Shown one piece after another: positions 1-10,976 of a DNA stretch of 64,000 nt. Where the stretch lies: positions 124,001 through 188,000 of the forward strand of contig NZ_SOPW01000002.1 in assembly GCF_004402015.1 (NCBI RefSeq). The letters are read 5' to 3'. A program made the position numbers and the translations under genes. The notes below the pieces were generated by a model. It had not been told where the DNA came from and did no database searches. It worked only from the letters and a program-made list of their open reading frames with translations. Within the stretch, counting starts at the first letter, position 1. Each line of letters begins with the position of its first letter. Origin of the DNA: Filobacillus milosensis. Its GTDB lineage: Bacteria; Bacillota; Bacilli; Bacillales; Alkalibacillaceae.

Positions 1-126
1 CACAAACGGCAAAACCGGTGTGTATTGCAGAATAGATACGATTAATGTAATTGGAAAAATTACTTTACCTAACGTCCAAGTTAACGATAAACCACTATTC
101 AGTCCCCTTTTTAAAGTTCCCTTCAC
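1..126 (-). CDS. YvoD-like nucleoside-recognition (Gate) domain membrane protein, N-terminal fragment
   Basis: The first 42 codons of a minus-strand gene run off the left edge. The start is a GTG at 126-124, preceded by an AGGGGAG ribosome site at about 134-140. The visible peptide begins VKGTLKRGLNSGLS and continues into a hydrophobic stretch (KVIFPITLIVSIL), the usual beginning of the nucleoside-recognition/Gate membrane proteins such as B. subtilis YvoD. It starts 25 bases after the lgt stop, which matches the hprK-lgt-yvoD order in relatives. Function in the family is poorly defined. The call rests on N-terminal resemblance and synteny; the rest of the gene lies outside the window. Confidence 0.7.
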   Translation of the reverse strand, partial: MKGTLKRGLNSGLSLTWTLGKVIFPITLIVSILQYTPVLPFV

Positions 127-150
127 GTTTGTTCTCCCCTATCGTTCAAA

Positions 151-1011
151 CTACTTCTTTTTCAACTTTGACTTTTTATTATTTTTCTTTAATGACGTCC
201 CATCATATAACACATCATCATAACCTATTTTATGACGATAATATAAAACAATCAAACTGCCAAGAATTAATAAAATAGAAATAACCTGAGCCGTTCGTAG
301 TCCAGGAACGATGTATAAACTGTCCGTACGCATTGCCTCGATAAAAAATCTTCCGAATGAATACCACATGACGTAAGATAGGAAAATCACACCACGTCTT
401 GGGTTCACTTTATATCGTAGGAATAATAACAATGCAATACCAAGTAAACTCCACATGGATTCATATAAAAATGTTGGGTGATGATATACTCCATCGACAC
501 ACATCTGATTCATGATCCAATCCGGTAGATACTGCAACACATTTTGATATGTCGATTCAGATACCGGGCCACCATAAGCCTCCTGGTTCATAAAGTTACC
601 CCAGCGTCCTAGCATCTGACCAATTAAAATACTAGGCGCAGCAATATCTGCAACTTTCCAGAAGGATACATTTTTTCGTTTTGCATAAATATAAGCCACT
701 AATACTGAAGCAATAAGCGCTCCGTGAATGGCTAAACCACCTTCACGAATGTCTATGATTTCTAAGAACGAGTCATAATGCTCCCATTGAAAAATAACGT
801 AATACAGTCTTGCACCAATGATGGCTGCTGGAATAGCAAACACTAGTAAATCAATAAAGAAATCTTTATGTAGCCCTAATCGCTTGGATTCCTTTTGAGC
901 AACCAATAAAGCGATTAATGCTCCTAACATAATTAAAAATCCATACCAATAGACCGGAAATGGACCTAATTCAATAAACACACGATCATAAGGTTCTGCC
1001 TTACAGTACAT
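151..1011 (-). CDS. lgt: prolipoprotein diacylglyceryl transferase Lgt
   Basis: Lgt moves diacylglycerol from phosphatidylglycerol to the lipobox cysteine of prelipoproteins in the cytoplasmic membrane, the first step of lipoprotein maturation. The 286-residue protein has about seven hydrophobic segments, the conserved GGLAIHG motif (residues 91-97, with its essential-type histidine) and the Lgt signature GRWGNFMNQEAYGGPV (135-150). The C-terminus is a short lysine-rich tail. It starts 14 bases below hprK and is followed by the yvoD-like gene, so the three are probably one operon. The lipoprotein cytochrome at 16268-16657 is one likely client in this window. Confidence 0.97.
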   Translation of the reverse strand: MYCKAEPYDRVFIELGPFPVYWYGFLIMLGALIALLVAQKESKRLGLHKDFFIDLLVFAIPAAIIGARLYYVIFQWEHYDSFLEIIDIREGGLAIHGALIASVLVAYIYAKRKNVSFWKVADIAAPSILIGQMLGRWGNFMNQEAYGGPVSESTYQNVLQYLPDWIMNQMCVDGVYHHPTFLYESMWSLLGIALLLFLRYKVNPRRGVIFLSYVMWYSFGRFFIEAMRTDSLYIVPGLRTAQVISILLILGSLIVLYYRHKIGYDDVLYDGTSLKKNNKKSKLKKK

Positions 1012-1025
1012 TTAAATCGTCCCCC

Positions 1026-1964
1026 TTATTCAATCTCTTTTTTGTCTACATCGCCAATCATCGAATTTAAACGTTCTGAAAATTCTTCAGCCGTATTAAC
1101 TCCCATTCGTTTAAGCCTAAAGTTCATCGCTGCCACTTCAATAATGACCGAGACGTTTCGACCAGGTCGAACAGGTATGGTAGCTTTCGGCAGATGTACA
1201 TCGATAATCTGCATCGTATCCTCATCTAAGCCCAGGCGGTCATATAGTTTATGTTCATCCCAAGTTTCTAGATTAACAACTAATGAAATTCGTTTATAAT
1301 TACGAACCGCACCTGCCCCAAATAACGTCATCACATTAATAATTCCTAACCCACGAATTTCAAGTAAGTGCTCAATCAGATTTGGTGGGTTTCCTATTAA
1401 TGTATCGTAGTCTTCCTGGCGAATCTCAACATTATCATCTGCAACCAGTCGATGACCTCGTTTAACAAGTTCAAGCGCAGTCTCGCTTTTACCAATACCA
1501 CTTTTACCAGTAATAAGGACTCCAACACCATAAACATCAACTAGTACGCCATGCAATGCAGTCGAAGGCGCGAATTTTGTTTCTAAAAAGTTCGTTAAAC
1601 GACTAATAACTCGTGTCGTTTTGTATGGAGAGCGCATCACCGGAACGCCAGCATGGTCTGCGGCTTCAATGAGTGCTTTTGGCACATCTAACCCTCTGGT
1701 AATTACAATGCCAGGAGTTACATCCGTACATAGCTTCTCCATTCGGTCTTTAATTTCATCTACTTGTAAATCGTATAAAAACATTAACTCTGTTCGTCCC
1801 ATTAATTGGAGTCGTTCTTTAGGATAATGTGTAAAATACCCTGCCATCTCCATTCCAGGACGTGAGATATCACTTGTAACTATTTCACGATGAACGCCGT
1901 CTTTTCCGGCGACTAACTCTAAATCAAATCGTTCGATTAAATCCTTAGTACGGACTTTAATCAT
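1026..1964 (-). CDS. hprK: HPr kinase/phosphorylase
   Basis: HprK phosphorylates and dephosphorylates HPr on Ser46 and so controls CcpA-mediated carbon catabolite repression. The start is ATG 1964, beginning [10 protein letters not shown], because an AAAGGAGAG site lies just upstream; a longer frame adds 11 residues with no ribosome site. The 312-residue protein shows the N-terminal domain, His139 in the ALHG motif, Walker A GKSGIGKS (153-160), LVADD (173-177) and the family signature [10 protein letters not shown] (202-211). All key motifs are intact. It heads the hprK-lgt-yvoD cluster, as in other Bacillaceae. Confidence 0.97.
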   Translation of the reverse strand: MIKVRTKDLIERFDLELVAGKDGVHREIVTSDISRPGMEMAGYFTHYPKERLQLMGRTELMFLYDLQVDEIKDRMEKLCTDVTPGIVITRGLDVPKALIEAADHAGVPVMRSPYKTTRVISRLTNFLETKFAPSTALHGVLVDVYGVGVLITGKSGIGKSETALELVKRGHRLVADDNVEIRQEDYDTLIGNPPNLIEHLLEIRGLGIINVMTLFGAGAVRNYKRISLVVNLETWDEHKLYDRLGLDEDTMQIIDVHLPKATIPVRPGRNVSVIIEVAAMNFRLKRMGVNTAEEFSERLNSMIGDVDKKEIE

Positions 1965-2067
1965 CCGTATCTCTCCTTTATATGTAACATTATTCATAAC
2001 TATATCATATCTGAATGAAAGTCATCATGAAAAATGATTACACTTTAATTTTATGGTTGCAAAAAAC

Positions 2068-2100
2068 GTAAAAACAACCTCCCGCAAGATAGCGAGAGGT
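2068..2100 (-). terminator. intrinsic terminator after the yvlB-yvlD pair
   Basis: On the minus strand ACCTCTCGC and GCGGGAGGT form a 9-bp stem with one mismatch, followed by TTGTTTTTAC. It starts 6 bases after the yvlD stop codon. Confidence 0.8.
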
Positions 2101-2105
2101 CAACT

Positions 2106-2462
2106 TTAGTCAAATACTTGTTTTAATAACTTTTGTAGTAGTGTGTTTAGGATGGCAATGATAATAGCTGCTATGATTGCTATACCAAATCCATCAATCA
2201 CGAAGGCATCCCCTAACATCCACTGCGTTAACATAAGTGTGATGGCATTAATTACAAATAAAAACAGACCTAATGTTAGAACAGTTATTGGTAAGGTAAA
2301 AATGACTAGGATTGGTTTAACAATAGCATTTAAGATACCTAAAATGATACTTGCCAGAATAGCGGTGGTGACACTATCAATATGAAAACGATCAAACAGT
2401 TCTGCCACTGCCATAAGTGCAACGGTGTTCACAATAATTGATATTAACCATTTTTTCAGCAT
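2106..2462 (-). CDS. small membrane protein of the phage-holin IV family, YvlD-like
   Basis: This 118-residue protein consists of four hydrophobic segments with short loops and ends LKQVFD. It matches the size and style of the phage_holin_4_2 family, to which B. subtilis YvlD belongs. Its cellular role is not established. A good AAAGGAG site precedes the ATG at 2462. It follows the yvlB-like gene by 15 bases, so the two are probably cotranscribed. The PspC-type yvlC that separates these genes in B. subtilis is not present here. The yvl genes of B. subtilis belong to the cell-envelope stress response; applying that here is inference. Confidence 0.8.
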   Translation of the reverse strand: MLKKWLISIIVNTVALMAVAELFDRFHIDSVTTAILASIILGILNAIVKPILVIFTLPITVLTLGLFLFVINAITLMLTQWMLGDAFVIDGFGIAIIAAIIIAILNTLLQKLLKQVFD

Positions 2463-2477
2463 AGAATAGCTCCTTTA

Positions 2478-3566
2478 TTACGAAAGTGAATATATTCTTA
2501 TACTACCCGTTTTTGTTTCTATATCAACATCAAGGCCGGATTCGTTTTCAGCTACATTATAAAAATGCACCATTTTCTTGACCATGTGTTGATCCATTTT
2601 ATTTACAACAACTTCAGGTAAGTTAACATCAATGCTTCCAACACTTGTGTTCGCATTACCTTTCACTTTAATATCTTTTGGTAAATACAGTTGAGTCGAT
2701 CCAGTTGCTGTTTTTAAATCCACTCTTTGTGCGTCAGTATTGTATAGATAGGCTCTTACACTACCTGTTGTCACGTCAGCATCTAAATAGTCTACTTTAC
2801 CATCATAATAAATGGATCCTGTAGTCGTTTCTAGTTTAGCTTTGGAGACTTTCACATCATCCAATTTAATAGAACCATGCTTCGCTTCCACATATAACAT
2901 ATCACCTTCATAATCTCCTAAACGAACACTGCCATTAACAGTTGTAATTCGAGCAACATTTAGTTGAACTGAGCGTGATTTCACTGAACCATTTACCGTT
3001 TTAATGTAGGCCTGCTCATAGACCTTCTTAGGCATGTGAATAACCAATTCTGCTGAAACATTCTTCTGTTCCTGATCAATGTGCAGCTTGTCATTTGTTA
3101 TCCCGACAGATAAAGAAGAATCAAAGATTTTTTCTGCAGTTTCCTGATCGTCTTCTTTGTAAACTTTACCGTTACATTGAATAGTAACCGTTTCACCTTC
3201 AGCTGGTAAAAATTCTACGCTGCTATTCGTTAGATCAAAATTCAGGTGATTGACTTCTTCTGAAGAAAATTCGTATTTACGTTTAACAGATACATGATTA
3301 AAACTAAATTCAAATGGGCCTTCTTTAACACGTTGAATCGTGTCGTCTATAAAATTCATTAATCCATCAGTAAAGCTTTTGAAATCTTTTTTTACTGTAT
3401 TTTGAAATGAGTTTTTCTCTGATGACTCGCTTTGGCGATTATCTTTTTTTGAGTCTTGGTTAGCTTCATTTTTATTATCTAGTGCATCTAGTAATTTTTC
3501 TGCTTCATCTGCTGTTAAATGTCCTTCTTCTAACAACTTCAAAATCTTGTTTCTTTCTTCACTCAT
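2478..3566 (-). CDS. DUF4097-family envelope stress protein, YvlB-like
   Basis: The start is ATG 3566 (MSEERNKILK), preceded by GAGGAGG; the open frame extends 21 residues further with no ribosome site. Residues 1-30 form a short helical SHOCT-like segment (LLEEGHLTADEAEKLLDAL). The C-terminal two thirds is a repetitive beta-rich domain with recurring turns of the kind TTNGSV, TTTGSI, TTGSV, TATGS and TKTGS, typical of DUF4097/DUF4098 beta-helix adhesin-like proteins. The 362-residue length is close to that of B. subtilis YvlB. No signal peptide is visible, so it is probably cytoplasmic. It pairs with the small membrane protein downstream, suggesting a membrane-linked role. Confidence 0.8.
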   Translation of the reverse strand: MSEERNKILKLLEEGHLTADEAEKLLDALDNKNEANQDSKKDNRQSESSEKNSFQNTVKKDFKSFTDGLMNFIDDTIQRVKEGPFEFSFNHVSVKRKYEFSSEEVNHLNFDLTNSSVEFLPAEGETVTIQCNGKVYKEDDQETAEKIFDSSLSVGITNDKLHIDQEQKNVSAELVIHMPKKVYEQAYIKTVNGSVKSRSVQLNVARITTVNGSVRLGDYEGDMLYVEAKHGSIKLDDVKVSKAKLETTTGSIYYDGKVDYLDADVTTGSVRAYLYNTDAQRVDLKTATGSTQLYLPKDIKVKGNANTSVGSIDVNLPEVVVNKMDQHMVKKMVHFYNVAENESGLDVDIETKTGSIRIYSLS

Positions 3567-3675
3567 AAAAGAGCCTCCTCTTTCACATCTTAATTCTATT
3601 TTACTAATATTTAAGACGTGTGCCATCAATCACTAGACTGAAAAACTCAAAACAAAATTCCATCTCTAGACGGAG

Positions 3676-4365
3676 TTAATAATTAACTTGATCCACGTCC
3701 ACCTCATAAAAGCCCTCATAACGGAATCGCTCTAAAGCCGCTTCATATTCATTATCCGATTCACTATTGGCTAATAACTGACTTAACATACCTTCTGCTT
3801 GTGAACGGTGTGATTTAATTGCATTAAGTTTTTTATCAAATGAATCAATTAAGTCCACTACAACGTTAGGCTTTCCTAAGTTATCACGGTGATTATTTGA
3901 AAATGCAGTCGCCCATAGTGTTGGACGTTTTTCTTGATCAATACGCTTAACGGCTTCAAAAGCAGCAGCACCCATGGCATTATGGTCCGGGTGAACAGCA
4001 TAGCCAGGGTAGAACGTAATAACGAGTGTTGCTCCCAGGTCTTCGATGTATTTTTTAAATCGCTCAGCCATTTCATCTCTTGATTCAAACTCCATCGTTT
4101 TATCTCGATAGCCGAGCATTTCAAGGTTCATATCTAATACTTCACATGCGTCTTGTAATTCCTTTTTTCGAATGTCAGGTAAGGTTTCACGGTTAGCAAA
4201 AAATGGACTCCCCATATTACGACCCATTTCACCTAACGTCCCACAAAGGTAAGTGACGGGGACTCCAGCTTCACGAAATTTAGTTACTGTACCTGCTGCT
4301 CCAAATGACTCGTCATCTGGATGAGGATATAATACGACGACATGTTTATGATCACTATAATTCAT
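3676..4365 (-). CDS. bshB2: bacillithiol biosynthesis deacetylase BshB2
   Basis: BshB2 removes the acetyl group from N-acetylglucosaminyl-malate, giving GlcN-Mal, a step in the synthesis of the thiol bacillithiol. The 229-residue protein carries the LmbE/PIG-L zinc motif PHPDDES (14-20), with the metal-binding His and Asp, and a second zinc-site histidine in VHPDHNAMG (around 123-131). It ends in a Bacillaceae-type tail. It is followed upstream by the yojF-like gene with a 12-base gap, the same pairing as yojG-yojF in B. subtilis. In this window the pair sits beside uvrA rather than in its B. subtilis position. Confidence 0.92.
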   Translation of the reverse strand: MNYSDHKHVVVLYPHPDDESFGAAGTVTKFREAGVPVTYLCGTLGEMGRNMGSPFFANRETLPDIRKKELQDACEVLDMNLEMLGYRDKTMEFESRDEMAERFKKYIEDLGATLVITFYPGYAVHPDHNAMGAAAFEAVKRIDQEKRPTLWATAFSNNHRDNLGKPNVVVDLIDSFDKKLNAIKSHRSQAEGMLSQLLANSESDNEYEAALERFRYEGFYEVDVDQVNY

Positions 4366-4377
4366 TCTGTTACCCCC

Positions 4378-4731
4378 TTAGTAAGAAAATGGCTCGGTGC
4401 TAATTTCAAGTGTCACCATTAATCGGCCTTCTCGATCATGTCCTGCAATTAATAATTGACCGGTATCAGTCACTTCAAAGTCAGTTAGACCTTCTGCATA
4501 AATCCAACCAATGTCATGTTTTAAGCCGACACGATAAGAGTCATCATGTTCAACAATTTTTCCTTGTTTATATGTTAAATGAGCATTTCGGATATAAGCG
4601 CCAACATTATATGCATTTGCGTTGAAGTGGCTGGCATAAGCCCCGTTCGTTGTCTCTAAGTGAACATATACGGGTTGATTGGCAAATTCATCTATATATT
4701 TTTGAACTTCTTCAATTTTTATAGAGTCCAT
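4378..4731 (-). CDS. yojF: YojF family protein (DUF1806)
   Basis: The 117-residue protein begins MDSIKIEEVQKYIDE and ends EISTEPFSY, with the conserved stretch LIAGHDREGRLMVTLEIS near the C-terminus that is characteristic of DUF1806. Its biochemical role is unknown, but it is regularly encoded next to bshB2, so a link to bacillithiol metabolism is commonly assumed. Spacing to bshB2 is 12 bases and to uvrA 12 bases on the other side, so transcription from the uvrB-uvrA promoter could run into this pair. Confidence 0.88.
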   Translation of the reverse strand: MDSIKIEEVQKYIDEFANQPVYVHLETTNGAYASHFNANAYNVGAYIRNAHLTYKQGKIVEHDDSYRVGLKHDIGWIYAEGLTDFEVTDTGQLLIAGHDREGRLMVTLEISTEPFSY

Positions 4732-4743
4732 AATTGTCCCCCT

Positions 4744-7608
4744 TTAGTTTTGCGTACTTTCTAGAATTCGTTCTTCCATACGTTGACGTTCACGTTCTAA
4801 GACAGGTTTTAAATATTTCCCTGTAAATGAACCTTCAACCTCAGTTACTTCTTCTGGTGTTCCAGTAGCTACGATTTGTCCGCCACCTTCTCCACCACCA
4901 GGACCTAAGTCTATTAAATAATCAGCTGTTTTAATGACGTCTAAGTTGTGTTCAATGATAAGCACACTATCACCATTTTCAACTAATCGTTGTAACACAT
5001 TTAACAAACGTGCAATATCATGAACGTGCAACCCTGTTGTAGGTTCATCCAGAATATACAGTGAACGTCCGTTTGAACGACGATGAAGTTCACTTGCTAA
5101 CTTTACTCGTTGAGCCTCACCACCTGATAAGGTAGTTGCAGGCTGACCTAGGCGAATATAACCCAAACCGACATCTTCTATGGTCTGAAGTTTACGCTTG
5201 ATTTTAGGAATGTTTTCGAAAAACTCTAAGGCGTCCTCAATGCGCATCTGTAATACATCCGCAATATTTTTGCCTTTATATTTCACTTCTAATGTCTCAC
5301 GGTTATAGCGTTTACCATGACACACTTCACATGGAACATACACATCAGGTAAAAAGTGCATCTCAATTTTGATAATCCCGTCTCCACGACAAGCTTCACA
5401 ACGGCCACCTTTAACGTTAAAACTAAAACGACCTTTGTTGTAACCTCTTATTTTAGCTTCACTTGTTTGAGCAAACACATTACGAATATCGTCAAAAACC
5501 CCCGTATAAGTGGCTGGGTTTGAACGTGGTGTACGACCAATTGGTGATTGGTCAATATCGATTACTTTTTCTAAATGATCAATTCCGCGGATTTCTTTAT
5601 GCTTACCAGGTTTAGACTTCCCGCGATGTAGTTTTTGAGATAACGTTTTATATAGAATTTCATTAATTAATGTACTTTTCCCTGACCCTGAAACGCCTGT
5701 AACGACCGTCATTAAACCGAGTGGTATAGAAACATCCACTTCCTTTAAGTTGTTTTCTTCAGCCTGTCGGATTTCTAACATTTTCTTTTTAGTTACTTTA
5801 CGACGTTTTGTAGGTAAAGGAATGAATTTTTTACCACTCAAGTATTGCCCCGTCAGTGATTGGTCATTATCCATCACGTCTTGAGGAGTGCCATCTGCTA
5901 CAATTTCTCCACCTTGTGCCCCGGCACCTGGTCCAATGTCGATTAACCAATCTGCTGCTAACATCGTATCTTCATCATGCTCAACGACAATTAACGTATT
6001 ATCTAAATCTCTCATGCGCTTTAATGTTTGAATTAGTCGGTCATTATCTCGCTGGTGAAGACCAATCGATGGCTCATCTAATACATAAAGCACACCCGTT
6101 AAAGCTGAGCCAATTTGTGTTGCTAAGCGGATACGCTGTGCTTCTCCACCTGATAATGTTCCAGCCGAACGAGATAATGTTAAGTAATCCAGACCAACAT
6201 TGACTAAGAATGTTAAACGATCACCGATTTCCTTAACAATCATACGTGCAATCTGTTCTTCTTTTTCACTTAATTCAATTGTTTGTATCCATTCCAAAGC
6301 ATAAGTAACCGATTTTTCTGTGACCTTACCAATATGAATACCATCAACCTTAACCGCTAATGCTTCCTCAGTTAATCGATAGCCTTCACATGTTGGGCAT
6401 TCAGACTGTGCCATATATTTCTCCATCTGCTCACGAACATAGCTTGATGATGTTTCATGATAACGGCGGGAAATATTGTTAATAACACCTTCAAAGAAAA
6501 TTTTATTTTCGCGACGATTGCCACGTTCATTTTCATAACTAAAGAGAATCTTTTGCTTGCCACTGCCATATAGAATCTTGTTCATTTGTTTTTTAGGTAA
6601 ATCTTTTACCGGTGTATCCATGTCAATATCATAATGAGCACAAACACTCCTCAGCAATTGTGGGTAGTATTGTGATGAAATCGGCTCCCATGGGACAATC
6701 GCACCTTGGTTTAAAGATAAATCCCAATCAGGAATAACAAAATCCAAGTCGACTTCCAGCTTCGACCCTAACCCATCACAAGTTTTACATGCACCAAAAG
6801 GACTGTTGAATGAAAACAGTCTTGGTTCTAATTCACCAATTGTAAAACCACAAATCGGGCATGCATGATTTTCGTTAAAGAAAATTTCATCACCTTCGAT
6901 TAAATCAACAATAACTTGACCGCCACTTAACTTAAGAGCAGTCTCAATTGAATCACTTAACCTGGTTTCTACACCTTCTTTAACGATGATTCGGTCAATT
7001 ACCACTTCAATCGTGTGGTTTTTATTTTTATCTAATTCGATCTCTTCACTAATCTCACGCATTTCACCATCTATACGCAGGCGGATATATCCTTCTTTTT
7101 TCAAGTCTGATAACACTTTGGCGTGTTCACCTTTACGCCCTGAAACAACGGGTGAAAGAATTTGTAGTTTTGTTCGTTCTTCTAGTTCCATCACACGATC
7201 AACCATCTGTTCAACTGTTTGTGCAGAAATTTCTTCCCCGTGTATAGGACAAATGGGACGTCCAACACGCGCGTACAGTAAACGTAAATAATCATAAATT
7301 TCCGTTACGGTTCCAACCGTTGATCGAGGGTTTTTACTCGTGGTTTTTTGGTCAATTGATATCGCTGGAGATAAACCCTCAATTGCATCCACATCGGGCT
7401 TATCCATTTGACCTAAAAACTGTCTGGCGTAAGCCGATAATGATTCAACATAACGTCGCTGCCCCTCAGCATAAATCGTATCAAAAGCTAAAGAAGACTT
7501 ACCTGAACCAGATAGACCCGTCATCACAACTAGTTTGTTTTTTGGGATTGTTACATCAATATCTTTTAAATTATGCGCACGTGCGCCTTGTATCGTTATT
7601 GACTTCAT
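4744..7608 (-). CDS. uvrA: excinuclease ABC subunit A
   Basis: UvrA is the damage-sensing ATPase of nucleotide excision repair and loads UvrB. The 954-residue protein has two ABC modules: Walker A GLSGSGKS (31-38) and GVSGSGKS (about 640), and two LSGGEAQR signatures (about 488 and 830). The zinc modules are intact: CPIC with CKTC in the first half, and CEAC with CEVC in the second. Length is normal for the family. It begins 9 bases after the uvrB stop, forming the standard uvrB-uvrA operon under the LexA-type box upstream of uvrB. Confidence 0.98.
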   Translation of the reverse strand: MKSITIQGARAHNLKDIDVTIPKNKLVVMTGLSGSGKSSLAFDTIYAEGQRRYVESLSAYARQFLGQMDKPDVDAIEGLSPAISIDQKTTSKNPRSTVGTVTEIYDYLRLLYARVGRPICPIHGEEISAQTVEQMVDRVMELEERTKLQILSPVVSGRKGEHAKVLSDLKKEGYIRLRIDGEMREISEEIELDKNKNHTIEVVIDRIIVKEGVETRLSDSIETALKLSGGQVIVDLIEGDEIFFNENHACPICGFTIGELEPRLFSFNSPFGACKTCDGLGSKLEVDLDFVIPDWDLSLNQGAIVPWEPISSQYYPQLLRSVCAHYDIDMDTPVKDLPKKQMNKILYGSGKQKILFSYENERGNRRENKIFFEGVINNISRRYHETSSSYVREQMEKYMAQSECPTCEGYRLTEEALAVKVDGIHIGKVTEKSVTYALEWIQTIELSEKEEQIARMIVKEIGDRLTFLVNVGLDYLTLSRSAGTLSGGEAQRIRLATQIGSALTGVLYVLDEPSIGLHQRDNDRLIQTLKRMRDLDNTLIVVEHDEDTMLAADWLIDIGPGAGAQGGEIVADGTPQDVMDNDQSLTGQYLSGKKFIPLPTKRRKVTKKKMLEIRQAEENNLKEVDVSIPLGLMTVVTGVSGSGKSTLINEILYKTLSQKLHRGKSKPGKHKEIRGIDHLEKVIDIDQSPIGRTPRSNPATYTGVFDDIRNVFAQTSEAKIRGYNKGRFSFNVKGGRCEACRGDGIIKIEMHFLPDVYVPCEVCHGKRYNRETLEVKYKGKNIADVLQMRIEDALEFFENIPKIKRKLQTIEDVGLGYIRLGQPATTLSGGEAQRVKLASELHRRSNGRSLYILDEPTTGLHVHDIARLLNVLQRLVENGDSVLIIEHNLDVIKTADYLIDLGPGGGEGGGQIVATGTPEEVTEVEGSFTGKYLKPVLERERQRMEERILESTQN

Positions 7609-7617
7609 CGATTAAAA

Positions 7618-9588
7618 TCATCCTTCCGACTTTAACTCTAAGATCACATCTCTTAGTTCCATTGCTTTTTCGAAGTCTAAATCTTTAGCTGCTTGTTTCA
7701 TCTCTGCTTCCATTCGATCGATCATTTCTGCTTTTTCTTCTTTAGACAACTTATCATACTGAGCAACCTTTTCCTGTTCCTCTTCTGACTCATAAGTAGC
7801 ACGAATAACATCGCGAACTTCTTTCTTAATGGTTGTTGGTGTAATACCGTGTTCCTCATTGTAAGCCATCTGTATTTCACGACGACGATTGGTTTCATCA
7901 ATCGCATATTGCATTGATTTTGTGATTTTATCACCGTACATGATAACTCGACCATTTTCATTACGCGCAGCACGCCCCATTGTCTGAACAAGTGAACGTT
8001 CTGAACGTAAGAAACCTTCTTTATCGGCATCAAGTATTGCCACTAAAGAAACCTCAGGAATATCGAGACCCTCACGCAATAAGTTAATACCTACAAGAAC
8101 ATCATAAACACCTAAACGTAAGTCACGTATAATCTCAATTCGTTCAAGCGTTTTAATCTCAGAGTGTAAATAAGCGACTTTAATACCCATTTCTTGAAGG
8201 TAATTCGTTAAGTCCTCTGACATTTTTATTGTTAATGTTGTTACTAACACACGTTCATTTTTGTCTTTGCGTTTATTAATTTCTCCAATTAGATCATCAA
8301 TTTGCCCCTTAATTGGACGCACTTCAATTTCCGGATCTAATAACCCTGTTGGGCGAATAATCTGTTCAATCACACCAGGAGAATGTTCTATTTCATAATC
8401 ACCCGGAGTGGCTGAAACGTATAAAATATTATCAATATGTTTTTCAAACTCATGAAATTTTAATGGACGGTTATCCAGTGCTGACGGCAAACGGAAACCA
8501 TGATCAACTAACGTCATCTTACGTGCACGGTCCCCATTATACATACCCCTAACCTGTGGTAATGTCACATGAGACTCATCAATCACAATTAATGAATTAT
8601 CTGGAAAATAATCTAGTAATGTGTAAGGTGTTGAACCAGGTTCACGAAAAGCAAGGTGACGTGAATAGTTCTCAATACCTGAACAAAAGCCCATTTCATT
8701 CATCATCTCGAGGTCATATTTCGTGCGCTGTTCAAGACGTTGAGCCTCCAGTAATTTTCCTTCATCATGAAACTTTTGTAACTGTTCTTCTAATTCTTTT
8801 TCTATATTCTTAATCGCGCGCTTCATCTTTTCTTCTTTCGTTACGAAGTGAGATGCCGGGAAAATAGCAACATGGTCACGATCACCAACGATTTCACCAG
8901 TTAGCGCATCAACTTCTCTGATGCGATCAATTTCATCTCCAAAAAACTCAATACGTATACAATGTTCTTCTTTTGATGCAGGGATAATTTCTACAGAATC
9001 CCCTCTTACACGAAATGTTCCACGCTGGAAGTCAATATCATTACGTGCATATTGGATATCTACTAATTCTCTTAACACCTGATTACGTTCTTTTTCCATA
9101 CCGACTCTTAAAGACAAGACCAAGTCCTTATAATCTTCCGGTGAACCTAAACCATATATACACGACACACTCGCTACAATTAATACATCATTTCTTTCGA
9201 ACAATGATGAAGTTGCCGAATGACGTAGTTTATCAATTTCATCATTAATACTGGCATCTTTCTCAATAAAAGTATCAGTATGCGGTACATAGGCTTCAGG
9301 TTGATAATAATCATAATAACTCACGAAATATTCCACAGCATTATTAGGGAAAAACTCTTTAAACTCACTATATAACTGACCAGCTAAGGTTTTATTATGA
9401 GCAATCACTAATGTCGGTCGATTAATTTCAGTTACCACATTAGACACTGTGAACGTCTTACCCGTACCTGTTGCACCTAGCAAAGTTTGATGACGTTCAT
9501 TTTTATTAATACCGTCCACAATTTTCTCTATTGCTTTCGGTTGATCACCTTGTGGTTGAAACTGCGAATGAAGATCAAATTGTTCCAC
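7618..9588 (-). CDS. uvrB: excinuclease ABC subunit B
   Basis: UvrB is the helicase-like subunit that verifies lesions and recruits UvrC. The 656-residue protein has Walker A GATGTGKT (38-45), the beta-hairpin region with [16 protein letters not shown] (about 95-110) that clamps a DNA strand, helicase motifs ending in the [10 protein letters not shown] motif, and a C-terminal UVR coiled-coil domain (last 40 residues) that contacts UvrC. A LexA-type operator is located 73 bases upstream of the start, so SOS induction is expected. uvrA follows directly. Confidence 0.98.
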   Translation of the reverse strand: MEQFDLHSQFQPQGDQPKAIEKIVDGINKNERHQTLLGATGTGKTFTVSNVVTEINRPTLVIAHNKTLAGQLYSEFKEFFPNNAVEYFVSYYDYYQPEAYVPHTDTFIEKDASINDEIDKLRHSATSSLFERNDVLIVASVSCIYGLGSPEDYKDLVLSLRVGMEKERNQVLRELVDIQYARNDIDFQRGTFRVRGDSVEIIPASKEEHCIRIEFFGDEIDRIREVDALTGEIVGDRDHVAIFPASHFVTKEEKMKRAIKNIEKELEEQLQKFHDEGKLLEAQRLEQRTKYDLEMMNEMGFCSGIENYSRHLAFREPGSTPYTLLDYFPDNSLIVIDESHVTLPQVRGMYNGDRARKMTLVDHGFRLPSALDNRPLKFHEFEKHIDNILYVSATPGDYEIEHSPGVIEQIIRPTGLLDPEIEVRPIKGQIDDLIGEINKRKDKNERVLVTTLTIKMSEDLTNYLQEMGIKVAYLHSEIKTLERIEIIRDLRLGVYDVLVGINLLREGLDIPEVSLVAILDADKEGFLRSERSLVQTMGRAARNENGRVIMYGDKITKSMQYAIDETNRRREIQMAYNEEHGITPTTIKKEVRDVIRATYESEEEQEKVAQYDKLSKEEKAEMIDRMEAEMKQAAKDLDFEKAMELRDVILELKSEG

Positions 9589-9660
9589 AACACCAACTCC
9601 AATTTAAAAAGTATCTATTAAAACTATTATTTCTTCTATATTTAAGTATAACATAAAACA

Positions 9661-9674
9661 CGAACAAAAGTTCT
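9661..9674 (-). promoter_or_regulatory. LexA (DinR) SOS box upstream of uvrB
   Basis: CGAACAAAAGTTCT matches the Gram-positive SOS box CGAAC-N4-GTTCG at every position except the last. On the minus strand it lies just upstream of an extended -10 element (TGT TATACT, about 9644-9652), so LexA bound here would block the uvrB promoter region. Confidence 0.82.
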
Positions 9675-9753
9675 GTTTGTTAAATTTTTTCTGTATTATT
9701 AGGATAATTTGGGATAAAGGAATTTGCAAAGAATGTGGCTCCATAATAAATTG

Positions 9754-9781
9754 AAAAAACTCGAATACTAGTGTACTCGAG
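9754..9781 (-). terminator. intrinsic terminator after minJ
   Basis: On the minus strand CTCGAGTAC pairs with GTATTCGAG around a 4-base loop, with one mismatch, followed by TTTTTTCAATTT. It begins 2 bases after the minJ stop. Confidence 0.85.
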
Positions 9782-9782
9782 C

Positions 9783-10976
9783 TTAACTAATTTCTTCAGT
9801 TTTTAACGTGAATCTAGGTGTTTCTTTAACAAAAATTAAACCTAGTTCATGATACTCCCCTTCATATAAAGCACGCTGAACAAATCGAATTTCACCGTTA
9901 AAATCTCTAACTGCTAATTTACAAAACGTTCGATGATCACTCATCACTTCATAAAACTCGTGTTCATTTGTGACCTCGATGTCATGAATCTTTTCAATCT
10001 TTTCACCGATGTGTATTCCCATTTCATCTGCAGGAGAACCTGGGATAATACCAACCACAATAATACCGTCCTGCTTCGGGGTGAAAATTGATCGTTTTTC
10101 TAAATCTAAATAATGTGTCACTCCATGAATTAAAGCCCGTCCAGCGATTGCGATAATGCCAAGTGCAATTGTCCACTCTGGATAAAAATACACAGCTACA
10201 GAACCACCGACTAACACCAAGGCTAAAATCGCCAGTGCATTAGAAGTACGCTTGGCACCAATCTCTGAAAAACTCCCCCCAAAACGTTGGCTATAACCAA
10301 TGATAAACGGAAACAACATCAACCCAAACGTATCGCTTATACTAAACATCGGCCACCAGTTGAACATGCTTAATTCCAACACGCCATTAGGTACAGGCAC
10401 AAAAAACGGCACCATCATTAAACGCTTAACATGATGACCACCAATATATTTTCCACGATCCCCCTTTTTCATTTCAGGGAATGTTTTGTTGCGCTTAGTC
10501 AGTCGTATTAGGATAACTTCTGCAATTACTAAACTGGTTAATAAGAAGCTGATTAAAACTAAATCAACTTCTAACAACGGACTGAACCAGGCATTCGGTT
10601 CAGCACTAAATTTTCCAAATAACCAAACTCCTATCAAGGCTAAACCAATTGTATATATAGGCGATAATAACCAAATTTGGTTACTAAGAGCAAACACAAA
10701 TACAATCGTAGAAATTAGTAATAACCATTGATAATTTAAAAGCGACCCACTAAGTATTAATGAAGTTGATAAAATAACCCCAAACATAATGCCAAGCCAC
10801 ATCGTCCCATGCCATTCTGCACCAATCGGGAACACTCTATGACCAAACATTTTACGGTCATTTTTAACACGATAATAGCCTGTCCAAAAAGTAAACGCTA
10901 TTGCAATATATAATAACGGTTGGGCAAACACCCATAATAATCCCAGCCCGAATTCTTTAAGCCATTCCAAGTCCAT
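9783..10976 (-). CDS. minJ: MinJ-like polytopic PDZ protein (division-site determinant)
   Basis: MinJ links DivIVA to MinD at poles and septa in Bacillus and so helps place the division septum. The start MDLEWLKEFG (10976) gives 397 residues, the same length as B. subtilis MinJ; a longer frame has no ribosome site, while GGGGGTT precedes this ATG. About six to eight membrane segments fill residues 1-290, followed by a PDZ domain (about 300-375, with IIVVGIIPGSPADEMGI). It sits between uvrB and ctpB, as in B. subtilis, where the gene was called yvjD. Function is inferred from domain order and synteny. Confidence 0.88.
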   Translation of the reverse strand: MDLEWLKEFGLGLLWVFAQPLLYIAIAFTFWTGYYRVKNDRKMFGHRVFPIGAEWHGTMWLGIMFGVILSTSLILSGSLLNYQWLLLISTIVFVFALSNQIWLLSPIYTIGLALIGVWLFGKFSAEPNAWFSPLLEVDLVLISFLLTSLVIAEVILIRLTKRNKTFPEMKKGDRGKYIGGHHVKRLMMVPFFVPVPNGVLELSMFNWWPMFSISDTFGLMLFPFIIGYSQRFGGSFSEIGAKRTSNALAILALVLVGGSVAVYFYPEWTIALGIIAIAGRALIHGVTHYLDLEKRSIFTPKQDGIIVVGIIPGSPADEMGIHIGEKIEKIHDIEVTNEHEFYEVMSDHRTFCKLAVRDFNGEIRFVQRALYEGEYHELGLIFVKETPRFTLKTEEIS

